Below, piece by piece: positions 1 through 8,402 of a stretch of 53,933 nt of DNA. How positions within the stretch are numbered: the first letter of the stretch is position 1; every line of letters begins with the position of its first letter. The translations under genes were made by a program, and so were the position numbers. The stretch is from Candidatus Melainabacteria bacterium. Lineage in GTDB: Bacteria; Cyanobacteriota; Vampirovibrionia; Vampirovibrionales; Vampirovibrionaceae. A model generated the notes under the pieces. The model saw only the letters and a program-made list of their open reading frames with translations, searched no databases and was not told the DNA's origin. Where the stretch lies: contig CABHPA010000106.1 of NCBI GenBank assembly GCA_902168245.1, positions 1 through 53,933 of the forward strand. The letters are read 5' to 3'.

Positions 1-2
1 TC

Positions 3-2759
3 CGGGGCTTGCTCGGCAGTTACGAATTCCTGGCGGACGGCGACATCCAGCCCAACCTGGCCCATCCCGAACAGTCCGGCTATCGGCTTCGGCTGCGGGG
101 CAACCATATACAACTGAAAAACTTCAAGAACGAGGTGCTGGCCAAACTGCCGCAAGCCCATGCCCTGTTGGCCCAGTTGAATCCGTATAGCGGCGAGGCG
201 AACCTCGACGTAACGGCCAGCACCGGCTTACAGATTAACGGGCGATTGGATGTCAATTCGCTGGGCATTCGCGCGGCCCAAAGCGGTACGCCCATCAAGG
301 CATCCCATTTGGCTGTGCTGTTCAATAACCACAGCGTCACCATTCCCACCACCCGCCTGTATTATGGCGATATCGGCATTACTGCTGGCGGGCAGGCCCA
401 GCAATCCGGCGCTTACCGCTTTCAATTGGCGACGGACGCCATTCCGGTTTCTTTTCTGCGAGATCAGCAAAAAACGCTAAACGCCCTTTCCGGTGCGGAA
501 CTACCTGAAATCTGGAACACGGACGGCAGTTTCGCGGCCCATGGCATTGTTAGCAACCAGGGGGCCAATATGGCGCTGGACTTTTACGGCGCGGGCCTCT
601 CTTGGAAGGGCGGCGATTTTCCTTTGTACGATCTGAACGGAAGCGTGACTTACCAGCAGGCGGGCCAAGGAAAACCGTTGATTAGCGGCAAGAACCTTAA
701 TTTTCGTTATGGAAATTCCCCGGCCCGTATCAGCATCGACAACCACAAAGGTTTGCAGGCCGAAACGATGGGCATTTTCTCCCCTTTAACGGTCAACCAT
801 TTTCTGGTCAGCCACCAGACGGAAGCCACGCCCTACCGGGAAGTTCCCTTCCAGGTGATCTCCCAAGGCATCCTGGCCGGGCTGCCCGGTTCGCCCGCCG
901 CCGGAAAAAACAACCTGGAAACCACGGTGTTGCTGGACTTGAACGCCAACCTGAAAACCGGCTATAGCGGCCCCGCCATTCCCACCACCGATGAGCAGGC
1001 CATCCCTGAAAAGGCCAGTTTCCCGATTTTAAAAAGGAATGTGAGTTCCGTGCTGAGCCTGAACCCGTTGCACACGGTACAGGGCATTTTGGGATTAGCG
1101 AAACAGACCGTGCAAACCGGCCTGGATTTGCTAAAGCTCCCATTGCCCAGCCCCTCCGGCTCGGCGAGCAGCCAAGCCACTTCGTCCCAAATCGCCCCCG
1201 AAATTCCGTCCCCTCCACCCGTTGCTCCGGAAAGTACTGATCAGCTTGCCTTGAATGAAGATGGCGGCAGCGCCTACCTGAGCGCTCAATTACAGCTAAA
1301 GGGAGAGGATTTGCTGCTGAATAAAGCCCAGTTGCACCTCTTTGACGGTGGGGACGTGCTGGCCGACGGCGAGTTCAAAAATGTGATGGCGGTGGGGCAG
1401 CGGGCCTTCATGGTACATGTGGTCACCTCGCCGGAAGTGGACTTGGGACGGCTTAGCCAAGGCGCCACGCAAAACAATTTTTTAAAGGACGCCACCGGCA
1501 CCATTGGCGCGGATCTCCAGTTTGCGGCCAACAGCGCGGGGGTAAAACTGGGCAACGGCTGGATTAACGCTAACCAGGTGGCAATTCCCTACCTGACCGT
1601 GCGCAACGTGAACGGCAAGATAAATATTGACGGAGAGACCGGCACCGCCGAAATTTCCCGGTTCGAGATCCCCGGCATGTCGGCCAGCATCTCGGCCCGA
1701 ACCGACAACGTGTTTGAAGTCCCCATTACCCTGGAAGACGTGAAAATCAAGGGGGGATTAATCAGCATTGATAGCCTGGGCCAATTCAGCAACCAGATTG
1801 TCAGGCCGATTCTAGTGGATCAGTTGGCGCACAGCTTTTTACGCCCCTGGCAGCAGGGAGATCCCACTATTCCCATCCAGTTTCGGGACGGGGACTTGCA
1901 GGCGGACGAAGTGATTTTCCAGAACATCATCCTGAACCATCTCACCAGCCGCTTTTCGCTGTATGCCAACAGCCTGTTTGAATTGAACAACACCCGGCTG
2001 GAAGCCGCAGGCGGGGTGGCCCACGGGTATTTGTCCATGAGCCCGAACGATTACAACTTTATGACCCTGGAGTTGAACGTGGAAAAGGTAAAGGCCAACG
2101 CGTTAACCAAAGCCTTGCTGAACACCACCAACCAGATCTTCGGGGATGTGAGCGGCACGGTGCGATTTACCACCTACGGCGACAACGACATTAAAATGCA
2201 GGAAAACGCCAACGGCACCGTGAGCATGAAAGTCACCAACGGACGATTGCCAGCCATTGCCAAGGTGGAAACCCTGTTGACTACCGCCAATATCTTTCGG
2301 GGCGGCATTTTAGGGCTAAACCTGAACAACCTGTTCCGCTCCCTGATGTTTTACGACACCAACTACTTCGCCGAACTCTCCGGCGACATGCTGATCGCCA
2401 ACCAGGTGCTTTACACCGAAAACCTGATTAGCGACGGCGTGAACCTGGATTTACTGATACAGGGCAGCCTGCGAATGGATAACGGCAACGCCGACATGCT
2501 GGTGAACGGGCAAATGAGCCAGGACGTGGCCGGGCTGTTCGGCACCATCGGCCAGATCAGTCTGGGACGCATTGTGCGGTATATTCCAGGGATTGGCACC
2601 CTGGGCAAAAACAAGGCCGGGCTGCTGGGCTATATTCCGGGGGTAGGCTACGTGCCGGGATTTGGCGGCCCCGCCGGGAACTTCTCCCGTTTCCAGGTGC
2701 GACTGGCCGGCTCGCTGGATGACCCCTCCGCCATTCGGGATTTCCACTGGTCGCGCTAG
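3..2759 (+). CDS. AsmA/DUF3971-like envelope protein, 5'-truncated
   Basis: The reading frame is open to the left edge, so the true start lies outside the window; about 918 residues are present. The protein is long and rich in beta-strand-like alternation, with repeated Asn/Gly motifs. It ends in a block typical of AsmA/YhdP/TamB-like proteins: a segment on a residual operon of the form GDVSGTVRF, then a C-terminal Gly/Pro-rich tail (GKNKAGLLGYIPGVG) and a closing strand LAGSLDDPSAIRDF. Proteins of this superfamily bridge the inner and outer membranes and are linked to phospholipid transport and outer-membrane integrity. A Pro/Ser-rich linker near residues 375-415 separates two halves. The family assignment is by overall pattern only, so the exact subfamily is unsure. 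The next gene begins about 330 bases downstream. Confidence 0.7.
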   Translation, partial: RGLLGSYEFLADGDIQPNLAHPEQSGYRLRLRGNHIQLKNFKNEVLAKLPQAHALLAQLNPYSGEANLDVTASTGLQINGRLDVNSLGIRAAQSGTPIKASHLAVLFNNHSVTIPTTRLYYGDIGITAGGQAQQSGAYRFQLATDAIPVSFLRDQQKTLNALSGAELPEIWNTDGSFAAHGIVSNQGANMALDFYGAGLSWKGGDFPLYDLNGSVTYQQAGQGKPLISGKNLNFRYGNSPARISIDNHKGLQAETMGIFSPLTVNHFLVSHQTEATPYREVPFQVISQGILAGLPGSPAAGKNNLETTVLLDLNANLKTGYSGPAIPTTDEQAIPEKASFPILKRNVSSVLSLNPLHTVQGILGLAKQTVQTGLDLLKLPLPSPSGSASSQATSSQIAPEIPSPPPVAPESTDQLALNEDGGSAYLSAQLQLKGEDLLLNKAQLHLFDGGDVLADGEFKNVMAVGQRAFMVHVVTSPEVDLGRLSQGATQNNFLKDATGTIGADLQFAANSAGVKLGNGWINANQVAIPYLTVRNVNGKINIDGETGTAEISRFEIPGMSASISARTDNVFEVPITLEDVKIKGGLISIDSLGQFSNQIVRPILVDQLAHSFLRPWQQGDPTIPIQFRDGDLQADEVIFQNIILNHLTSRFSLYANSLFELNNTRLEAAGGVAHGYLSMSPNDYNFMTLELNVEKVKANALTKALLNTTNQIFGDVSGTVRFTTYGDNDIKMQENANGTVSMKVTNGRLPAIAKVETLLTTANIFRGGILGLNLNNLFRSLMFYDTNYFAELSGDMLIANQVLYTENLISDGVNLDLLIQGSLRMDNGNADMLVNGQMSQDVAGLFGTIGQISLGRIVRYIPGIGTLGKNKAGLLGYIPGVGYVPGFGGPAGNFSRFQVRLAGSLDDPSAIRDFHWSR

Positions 2760-3088
2760 GGTTGATGCGCTGAAAACGCCAGAAACACTCGCAGATAACA
2801 AGAAGATCCTCCTTTGTCAGCTTTCTTCCACGCCATGCCCCGATTTTAGCGAGCCGCAACAGATCGCTTACACCGAGTTTCACGCCGCCTCGAAGCCGGT
2901 CGCTTCAAATCCATCCAAATGTAAATTTTGTATACAAAAAATATCCACCTGCTTCAGTTTTGCCATCCACCGTCGAGAACACCCTTGAGAGAGCAGGGTG
3001 CGTTCCCGAAGCCCCGACGAAAGTCCGCTTTCCAAGGCCGCCTCGTCCGTCCATCCTCCTTATTCAGGAATCCCCAGGAGTTTTGTCT
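2760..3088. other. Non-coding gap with palindrome and leader hairpin
   Basis: No convincing gene is seen in these 329 bases. Two structures stand out. One is a perfect 14-base palindrome TTTTGTATACAAAA at 2926-2939. The other is a hairpin with arms CACCCT (2980-2985) and AGGGTG (2995-3000), which would lie in the leader of the small gene that starts at 3089. The palindrome contains a TATACA box that could serve as a -10 element, but no matching -35 is seen. Confidence 0.4.
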
Positions 3089-3346
3089 ATGAAGCAGCGC
3101 AATAATAAGGAACCCGGCCCATACGCCAACCTGCCCCCCCTGTACGATGGCGGCAAGGACAAAGGCCCGGTGTTTCCCGGCAAGCCGTACCTGAATTCAC
3201 CCCAAGTGTCGAACAATCTGGCCGTCAAACGCTCCCTGATCGAAATTTTCGACGAATTCACCCAGGTCATTTCCGGTGAATTAAAGTCCATGAACCTGGA
3301 GCAGTTTGAAGGGGAGCGCAAAACACGGCCAACCGACAAGCCGTAG
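3089..3346 (+). CDS. Small Pro-rich protein upstream of metalloprotease
   Basis: This 85-residue protein starts at an ATG preceded by CAGGAG at 3075-3080, eight bases away, which is why this start is chosen over a longer open frame. The N-terminal half is rich in Pro, Gly, Asn and Lys and looks disordered. The second half, about residues 48-75, could form one amphipathic helix (LIEIFDEFTQVISGELKSM). There is no signal peptide and no family is recognised. It ends six bases before the GTG of the zinc metalloprotease, so the two are probably co-translated. An inhibitor, chaperone or substrate role for the protease is possible but is only an inference from position. Confidence 0.65.
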   Translation: MKQRNNKEPGPYANLPPLYDGGKDKGPVFPGKPYLNSPQVSNNLAVKRSLIEIFDEFTQVISGELKSMNLEQFEGERKTRPTDKP

Positions 3347-3352
3347 CCGCCC

Positions 3353-4042
3353 GTGATCAGAATTCGACCCCAGATTTCCAGAAACAACAGGCAACCTAAC
3401 ACGGGCAGCGCCCCCGGCGTCGGCCGATACATCGCCACCAACGCTCCCCAGGAGCCGGGCGGCGATCCGATTTCCACGCTGAACGCGCTGGAGCAATGGC
3501 GAGTGCAAGACGAGACGCACCAGCAGCAGTCCGTTAGCTGGCCCTTGGAGAAATTCCCGCTAAAGGTGGCCATTGAGCCGCACCCGGACGGTGACTCATC
3601 AGGCATAACATCCAAAGGGATCTTTGCCGTACTAAGGCAGTGGGAAGCGGCCTATCCGGGCGTCATCCGGTTCCAACTGGCAGATACGCCCGCGCAATGC
3701 AAGAGCGCCGACATCCTGATCCGGTGGAGCCGACAAACCACGCTGGGACGGGATTACGAGGTGGGCCACACCAACCGCGCGGTGCGAGGCAAACGGATTA
3801 CGGGCGCAGAAATCACGCTTATCGTCAGCCCGGTGATTGACCGGCACATTGGCCCAGCACAGCAGCAGCAACGGCTGTTTGCCACGATTTTGCATGAAAT
3901 GGGACATGCCCTGGGGCTGGAACATTCCGAAAGCCGGGAGGATGTTATGTATTACCGGGGCTGGCAACGAGGTTATTTAAGCAACGGCGACATTCAACGG
4001 ATGAAAACGCTGTACTCAACCGGCCAGTGTTTTAATGGCTGA
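3353..4042 (+). CDS. Matrixin-like zinc metalloprotease
   Basis: The 229-residue protein carries the full metzincin zinc motif HEMGHALGLEH at residues 181-191. In that motif the three His bind zinc and Glu182 is the general base. A Met-turn candidate follows (DVMYY, Met199). This places it in the M10/matrixin-like group of peptidases. The N-terminal third (1-60) is polar and Gln/Pro-rich, and no signal peptide is visible, so export by the classical route is not supported. The start is a GTG six bases after the stop of the small upstream gene, with no Shine-Dalgarno of its own, which suggests translational coupling. The substrate is unknown. Confidence 0.85.
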   Translation: MIRIRPQISRNNRQPNTGSAPGVGRYIATNAPQEPGGDPISTLNALEQWRVQDETHQQQSVSWPLEKFPLKVAIEPHPDGDSSGITSKGIFAVLRQWEAAYPGVIRFQLADTPAQCKSADILIRWSRQTTLGRDYEVGHTNRAVRGKRITGAEITLIVSPVIDRHIGPAQQQQRLFATILHEMGHALGLEHSESREDVMYYRGWQRGYLSNGDIQRMKTLYSTGQCFNG

Positions 4043-4340
4043 ATAAAACCAGCCCCAGACGCTGAAACCCACCCGCTATAACAATTTAACAAAATAATGC
4101 TTGTGTCCCCATACAGAATATTGTACTCTTTGTACATTCAAATAGTCGGTTGCCTTATCATTCTAAAAAGCAGCCGGTCAGCGATTAATCTGAAAAAAAA
4201 TCAATTTTTAGATTGGGGCCGATTTATTCAATTCGGTAATATGGCTTGACCTTCTCTCAACAGGGTTAAATTGTTGTCTTGTCTAAATAGCTTGAATATT
4301 GAGTAAGGCTACGCCATTCAGAGAAAAGTGGTTTCATATA

Positions 4341-4361
4341 ATCAGCCCCATGCGGGCTGAT
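4341..4361. terminator. Hairpin between convergent genes
   Basis: The arms ATCAGCCC and GGGCTGAT pair perfectly over 8 bp around a 5-base loop. The plus-strand side is followed by a pyrimidine-rich stretch (ATTTCCTATTCC) rather than a clean U-tract. It may terminate transcription coming from the metalloprotease. Confidence 0.45.
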
Positions 4362-4380
4362 ATTTCCTATTCCCGCCCAT

Positions 4381-4414
4381 AATACCGCCATGCCCTTTGA
4401 CGCGTGGCGGTATT
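4381..4414. terminator. Hairpin after winged-helix gene
   Basis: The arms AATACCGCCA and TGGCGGTATT form a perfect 10-bp stem with a 14-base loop. It lies 38 bases past the stop of the minus-strand regulator. There is no U-tract on either side, so this is a stable hairpin of probable but unproven terminator function. Confidence 0.45.
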
Positions 4415-4451
4415 CGCTTTGAGCCGTTACCCGTGGCAATGGGCTGGCTTG

Positions 4452-4769
4452 CTAATGATGGAACTCGATATAATGCGGGGAGTCCGGTTCACAGAACAGG
4501 CTATGCAGCACATGCGCCTCATCCAGCGATTTAAGCGCCCAGAAGTTAAAGCGGTAACGCTTGGGGGTCATGCTCACCGGCTGAATCAGCCCTTCTTCTT
4601 TTAAAACCCGCAACTTCTTTTTCACGGTTTCCAGGCGATAGTTCAACTTGCGCGCCAAATCCGCAGCCGTGGGCAGGTCATCCTCCAGGACGTCGCCCGC
4701 GTTCATCCGCTCGGTAGCGGCCAGGATTTCCCCGGCAAGGCAAGTAAACAATTCCGTATCGCTTGGCAT
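4452..4769 (-). CDS. Winged-helix DNA-binding protein, unknown target
   Basis: The 105-residue protein has a central helix-turn-helix: LPTAADLARKLNYRLETVKKKLRVLKEEGLI, about residues 31-62, given here only as a guide to the winged-helix fold. A positively charged wing follows (SMTPKRYRF). Such proteins are usually transcriptional regulators. The ATG at 4769 is chosen because a TATAAT box sits just upstream, which would give a very short or absent leader. An in-frame ATG at 4793, preceded by GGGAG, would add eight residues. It is divergent from the TPR gene, whose promoter lies within a palindrome at 4994-5038, so that palindrome is a plausible binding site. The ligand is unknown. Confidence 0.65.
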   Translation of the reverse strand: MPSDTELFTCLAGEILAATERMNAGDVLEDDLPTAADLARKLNYRLETVKKKLRVLKEEGLIQPVSMTPKRYRFNFWALKSLDEAHVLHSLFCEPDSPHYIEFHH

Positions 4770-4993
4770 AATAGAAAGATTATAATACGGCATCCCGCTC
4801 CCACATAGAAACCCGCCCCGGAAAGAACCCATTGGGGAAGCACGCGGGGCATAGCGGGCATGGCCTGCCGTATCCTCCGGTTCTTACCATGAAACTGAAC
4901 CTTAAAAAACCCGCTTTTGATTGGGCGGCAAGGCAACTGAGCCGGTACGAGGCATTCAGGCAATGCCTCCATACGGATGACTATCATGGAAAG

Positions 4994-5038
4994 TATTTAC
5001 TATAAACAAGATAGCTGCTATACTTATTGTAGTAAATA
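4994..5038. repeat. Operator-like inverted repeat over the promoter
   Basis: The arms TATTTACTATAA (4994-5005) and TTGTAGTAAATA (5027-5038) match in 11 of 12 positions as an inverted repeat. The left arm covers the -35 box and the right arm covers the predicted transcription start. This is the layout expected of a repressor site. The divergent winged-helix protein is the obvious candidate ligand, by inference. Confidence 0.5.
4996..5024 (+). promoter_or_regulatory. Sigma-70-type promoter of the TPR gene
   Basis: A -35 box TTTACT (4996-5001, 4 of 6 consensus bases) and a -10 box TATACT (5019-5024, 5 of 6) are separated by exactly 17 bases. The predicted start near 5031 gives a leader of about 36 bases to the ATG at 5067. 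Confidence 0.65.
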
Positions 5039-5066
5039 ACAAGCAAGTGTGGAATTGGTGCCCAGA

Positions 5067-6191
5067 ATGGATTTGTTTGCCCTGGAGAGCAAGCCAAAAC
5101 TCAGCCAGCGAATTTCAGCGTTACTCACCGCTGGAATCATTTTGCTGGGAGCCATGCCAGGCGCCTTCGCCCTGTCCCCCCAAGTGCCGGTTGCCCGGCG
5201 AGAAAAAGCATCCAGCGCGGTGGAAAGCTCGGAATATTTTCCGCTCAGCAAGGCTTCCGCTTACCTGGAAAAAAACGAGCATGCCAAAGCGTTAAAATAT
5301 CTGGTGGAAGCCGTGGAAATCAACCCGGCCAATATTTTGGCGTTGTTCCACCTGGGCTGTTCTTACCTGGAGCTGGCCAAAACCAGCGATATACCGGAGC
5401 AACAGGCGGTTTACCTGGAGCAGGCCCAGCAAGCGTTCGATCGGGTGTTGGATCTGAACGACGAACTGACGCTGGTGTACTTCAAGCTGGGCAAAATCGC
5501 CCTGATGAAAAATGATATTGAGGCCGCCAAGCACTATTATCAGGCCGGTTTGCAAAGCGATCCCGGCAACGCGGCGCTGATTTTTAATCTGGCCCGCGTC
5601 TACGACCAGAACAACGAGAAGGCCCAGGCCATTCGGTATTACCGCAAAACCATCGAGGCCGACCCGAGGTTCACTTATGCTTACAACAACCTGGCCTTGC
5701 TGTATGAAGAAAGCAAGGACTACCCCAGCGCGGAAAAAGCCTACCGGCAAGCCCTGAAAAAGGACGCCAACTACAACCTGGCCCGCCTGAACCTGGGCAA
5801 CATGTACGCCACCACCGGCAAGTTCGCCAGCGCCCAAAAGCTGTTCAACCAGGCATTGGCCAAAGAGCCGGGCAATGAATGGGTTTACTACTACCAGGGC
5901 AACATGTACCTGCGACAGGGCGATTACCGCAATGCCGTAGCCGCCTATCAGCAGGCGCTTTCAATCAACCCGCAGCATGCCACCACCTATTACCTGCTGG
6001 CCGTGGCGCTCAGCAAGCTGAACCGAATGGATGAAGCCATGCAGGCCAGCCTGCACTACATGCAACTGGCCCCGGACGGCGAATACGCCAAGGAAATGAA
6101 AACCCTGATTATGGCGGTCAAGCTCTCACAATCCAGCGGGTTGCTATTCACCAATTCCCCGTCCCCGGTGTTGCTGCACCCAAACCAGTAA
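5067..6191 (+). CDS. Exported TPR-repeat protein
   Basis: The protein of 374 residues has an N-terminal hydrophobic segment (ISALLTAGIILLGAMPGAFAL) ending in an Ala-rich site that looks like a cleavable signal peptide. The rest is tetratricopeptide repeats, about seven to eight units, with the usual pattern of Ala8, Gly/Asn-Leu and Pro32 (for example LGNMYATTGKFASAQKLFNQAL and YQGNMYLRQGDYRNAVAAYQQAL regions). It is therefore likely a periplasmic protein-protein interaction scaffold. An in-frame GTG at 5049 is an alternative start; neither start has a clear Shine-Dalgarno. It is transcribed from the promoter at 4996-5024 and stands alone, facing the GGDEF gene tail to tail. The partner is unknown. 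Confidence 0.8.
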   Translation: MDLFALESKPKLSQRISALLTAGIILLGAMPGAFALSPQVPVARREKASSAVESSEYFPLSKASAYLEKNEHAKALKYLVEAVEINPANILALFHLGCSYLELAKTSDIPEQQAVYLEQAQQAFDRVLDLNDELTLVYFKLGKIALMKNDIEAAKHYYQAGLQSDPGNAALIFNLARVYDQNNEKAQAIRYYRKTIEADPRFTYAYNNLALLYEESKDYPSAEKAYRQALKKDANYNLARLNLGNMYATTGKFASAQKLFNQALAKEPGNEWVYYYQGNMYLRQGDYRNAVAAYQQALSINPQHATTYYLLAVALSKLNRMDEAMQASLHYMQLAPDGEYAKEMKTLIMAVKLSQSSGLLFTNSPSPVLLHPNQ

Positions 6192-6211
6192 ATCGGCCCT
6201 TCAAACAAGGG

Positions 6212-7339
6212 CTATGGCAACGCAGCCGAGGACACCCGGTTTTTTCCGTTGCGCTTGGCAATGTACATTTGCCCGTCCGCCTTGGTGATGAAGGCGGCCT
6301 CATCCAGTTCATGGCTGCCGTTGGTCGGCACGAAACACGCCGTGTACAACCCAACGCTGGCCGTCACCTGCAAACGGGGCATGTCCTCAAACGCCAGCCT
6401 GGAAATTTCCCGCCGCAGCCATTCGGCCACCTGCTCGGCCCCCAGCACGGAAGTATCCGACAATATCACCGCAATCTCATCATCCGCAAAGCGATACGCC
6501 ACCGCCTTGCCTTGAGAAGGCTGCATGTTGGCAATTTCCGCCACTTGCGCCAGAATCCGATCACCCACACCTTGCCCATAAGTTTCGTTCAACTGACCAA
6601 AATCGTCCATATCCACCATCATCAACGCCAAATGCTGATGGGCCAGCTTGGCGGCGCGCATTTCATTCTCCAGTGTGCGATCAAACGCGCTGCGATTGTA
6701 CAGCCCGGTCAGCGGGTCTTTACCGCCTCCCGTCAGCGCCCCTCCTTCGGAGCGGATAGCCTTCACCATCTCGTTGAACAGCAAGGGCTTAGAAGCCTCA
6801 CCACCCTGTTGCACGGAAGGTTCCTCCGTGCGGTAAGAATCCCACAAGGCGGCATCCCGCTGGCGCAGGTAATTTCGATAAAAAAAGGCTTCCACATGAA
6901 TCAGCAACTTCAATAACATTGATTCCACGAAACCCCACACCGGCAGGGCCATCAGCAAGCGCCAGTCCATTACGCCCGGAAACAAGGATTCGTAATCGGC
7001 GTTGCGTAACTGCGCGCCCATTGCCGTTCCTCCCAAGCGGGGAATTTTAAGCGCCCATTGCCCCAGCAAATGAAAAAACGCGCTGGCCGACGCCAGGGGA
7101 AACCAGGACTTGGCGGTGGCGGGAATAAACCTCGCCAGCTTCTCCAGCAGGAAGGTCACCGGCAGGGTTAGGAAGGCGCAGGCGCCATCCAGAACAGGCT
7201 GTAGCGGCTGAATGGCTTTGAACGCATACACGGTTTCCGCATTGCCGGGGGCAAACATGCGAATCATGAACACAACGCTCAGCAGTAACGCCACCGCCGA
7301 GGAAAACATCCGCACCCAAAAGCGCAAGGTATTGATCAT
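6212..7339 (-). CDS. Membrane GGDEF-domain protein with degenerate active site
   Basis: This 375-residue protein has N-terminal hydrophobic segments (about 12-30 and 48-72, with another near 125-147) and a C-terminal GGDEF domain from about residue 205. Recognisable landmarks are DPLTGLYNR (208-216), the metal-binding DMDDFGQLN region (243-251) and the closing KADGQMYIAKRNGKN (353-367). At the catalytic A-site the usual RxGGDEF reads RFADDEI (283-289). The second Gly is Asp and the terminal Phe is Ile, so diguanylate cyclase activity is doubtful. No EAL domain is present. It could act as a nucleotide-binding receptor or have kept a weak activity. The stop lies 20 bases from the stop of the TPR gene (convergent). 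Confidence 0.8.
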   Translation of the reverse strand: MINTLRFWVRMFSSAVALLLSVVFMIRMFAPGNAETVYAFKAIQPLQPVLDGACAFLTLPVTFLLEKLARFIPATAKSWFPLASASAFFHLLGQWALKIPRLGGTAMGAQLRNADYESLFPGVMDWRLLMALPVWGFVESMLLKLLIHVEAFFYRNYLRQRDAALWDSYRTEEPSVQQGGEASKPLLFNEMVKAIRSEGGALTGGGKDPLTGLYNRSAFDRTLENEMRAAKLAHQHLALMMVDMDDFGQLNETYGQGVGDRILAQVAEIANMQPSQGKAVAYRFADDEIAVILSDTSVLGAEQVAEWLRREISRLAFEDMPRLQVTASVGLYTACFVPTNGSHELDEAAFITKADGQMYIAKRNGKNRVSSAALP

Positions 7340-7554
7340 CTTTCTATCATAGCGTATGCAGTTGCCATCGCCCGCTGGACAACCAACTGTTTAAAAACCG
7401 CCACAAATGGGAAATACAGAAATAATTCGGCATCCTCAAAAAATCGCTATGAGATAACGAAAGTGGGTTCGACACAGGCTGAAGAGTTTCAGGCCGAACC
7501 GTCGGACATTCGCAGCAAAAGGGTTCCTCGTTTAGGAAACAGGAGAAGCAAGCC

Positions 7555-7797
7555 ATGGAAGCGACACTGGTTTGGGCCGGTACGTGGACAACCATCACGG
7601 TGAGCGGGCTACTGCTAATTCCGGTCTGCATGGAATTCTGTAAGCACAACCTGCCCATCTGCCTTGGAATTACACTCACCATGCTCGCATTGTACGCACT
7701 TACGCCCTATTCCGCAGGGGCCAGGGCGGTATGGGCACCCTTTACCCATTGCGCCGAGCATCTGGGACAAACCCTGGATTCACTGACCGGTAGCTAA
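7555..7797 (+). CDS. Small membrane protein of unknown function
   Basis: The ATG is preceded by AGGAG at 7541-7545, nine bases away, supporting a real 80-residue gene. The product has two hydrophobic stretches, about residues 13-26 and 34-50, and a short polar tail, so it is probably an inner-membrane protein with two spans. It has three Cys in or near the spans. No family is recognised. A strong intrinsic terminator follows. Confidence 0.6.
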   Translation: MEATLVWAGTWTTITVSGLLLIPVCMEFCKHNLPICLGITLTMLALYALTPYSAGARAVWAPFTHCAEHLGQTLDSLTGS

Positions 7798-7816
7798 TAA
7801 CCAAACCCTCACAAAC

Positions 7817-7852
7817 AAAATTGCCCGGATAAAAACATCCGGGCAATTTTTT
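7817..7852 (+). terminator. Strong intrinsic terminator
   Basis: A perfect 14-bp stem, AAAATTGCCCGGAT (7817-7830) and ATCCGGGCAATTTT (7837-7850), with a 6-base loop and flanking A and T tracts. The A/T flanks would let it work in both directions. It separates the small membrane protein from the convergent ferredoxin gene. Confidence 0.85.
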
Positions 7853-7945
7853 GTATTGGATGGCAGTTAGCACTCAGAAGCAGGCAGTAGACCCTACAGG
7901 CTTCTGGCGAAAAAATCGGTTGGGAGAAACCGACGCCAGCCAGAA

Positions 7946-8197
7946 TTAGCCTTTCAAGGCTCTGGCTTTATCAGCGTTCAGATCGATGTATTTCTGTTGA
8001 TCAGCCGGGACTTCAGCGTCCATAAAAATAGCGCTGACCGGGCAAACGGGTTGGCAAGCGCCGCACTCAATGCACTCATCCGGGTGGATGTAGAGCTGGT
8101 TCTCTCCGTCAAATTCGTAGATACAGTCAACGGGACAAACGCCAACGCAGGCTTTGTCTTTAACGTCAACGCAGGGTTCGGTAATTACAAAAGGCAT
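7946..8197 (-). CDS. 7Fe-type ferredoxin (3Fe-4S / 4Fe-4S)
   Basis: The 83-residue protein has eight Cys arranged as in Azotobacter-type seven-iron ferredoxins. Cys9, Cys17 and Cys52 match the 3Fe-4S ligands. Cys21, Cys42, Cys45 and Cys48 match the 4Fe-4S ligands. Cys25 corresponds to the free Cys near the second cluster. Motifs are CVGVCPVDC and CIECGACQPVCP. It is a soluble low-potential electron carrier of the cytoplasm. The ATG has GGAGG nine bases upstream. It is monocistronic, between the terminator at 7817-7852 and pgi. Confidence 0.9.
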   Translation of the reverse strand: MPFVITEPCVDVKDKACVGVCPVDCIYEFDGENQLYIHPDECIECGACQPVCPVSAIFMDAEVPADQQKYIDLNADKARALKG

Positions 8198-8402
8198 CGG
8201 TTACTACCTCCAATACAATCAATACATTCCAGTACAATAATGTCTACTTATGAAGATTTATAAAGGGTTTGAGTGTTTATCAGTTGATACTCTCTGCATT
8301 ATAACCGCTTAACTCGGCATGTTTTTGAGCATTCTCATAAACACACACCCAAAGTGGAAAGGCTCCGCATCAGGCCGAGTCAGGTGGTTCAAGCCGCCCT
8401 TA

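Larger units (their letters stand above)
4043..4451. other. AT-rich non-coding gap
   Basis: No gene is seen. The stretch holds A- and T-tracts with an imperfect inverted repeat (AATCTGAAAAA at 4187-4197 against TTTTTAGATT at 4205-4214). Two clear hairpins near its right end are listed separately. It separates two convergent genes, so terminators are expected here. Confidence 0.5.

Noticed and set aside
2662..2988. Open frame overlapping the end of the AsmA-like gene
   Set aside because: It lies mostly inside the AsmA-like gene in another frame and its tail is non-coding in character.
8298..8303. TATAAT box upstream of the ferredoxin gene (minus strand)
   Set aside because: The box is perfect but no -35 or TGN extension accompanies it, and it lies about 100 bases from the start codon; not enough to call a promoter.
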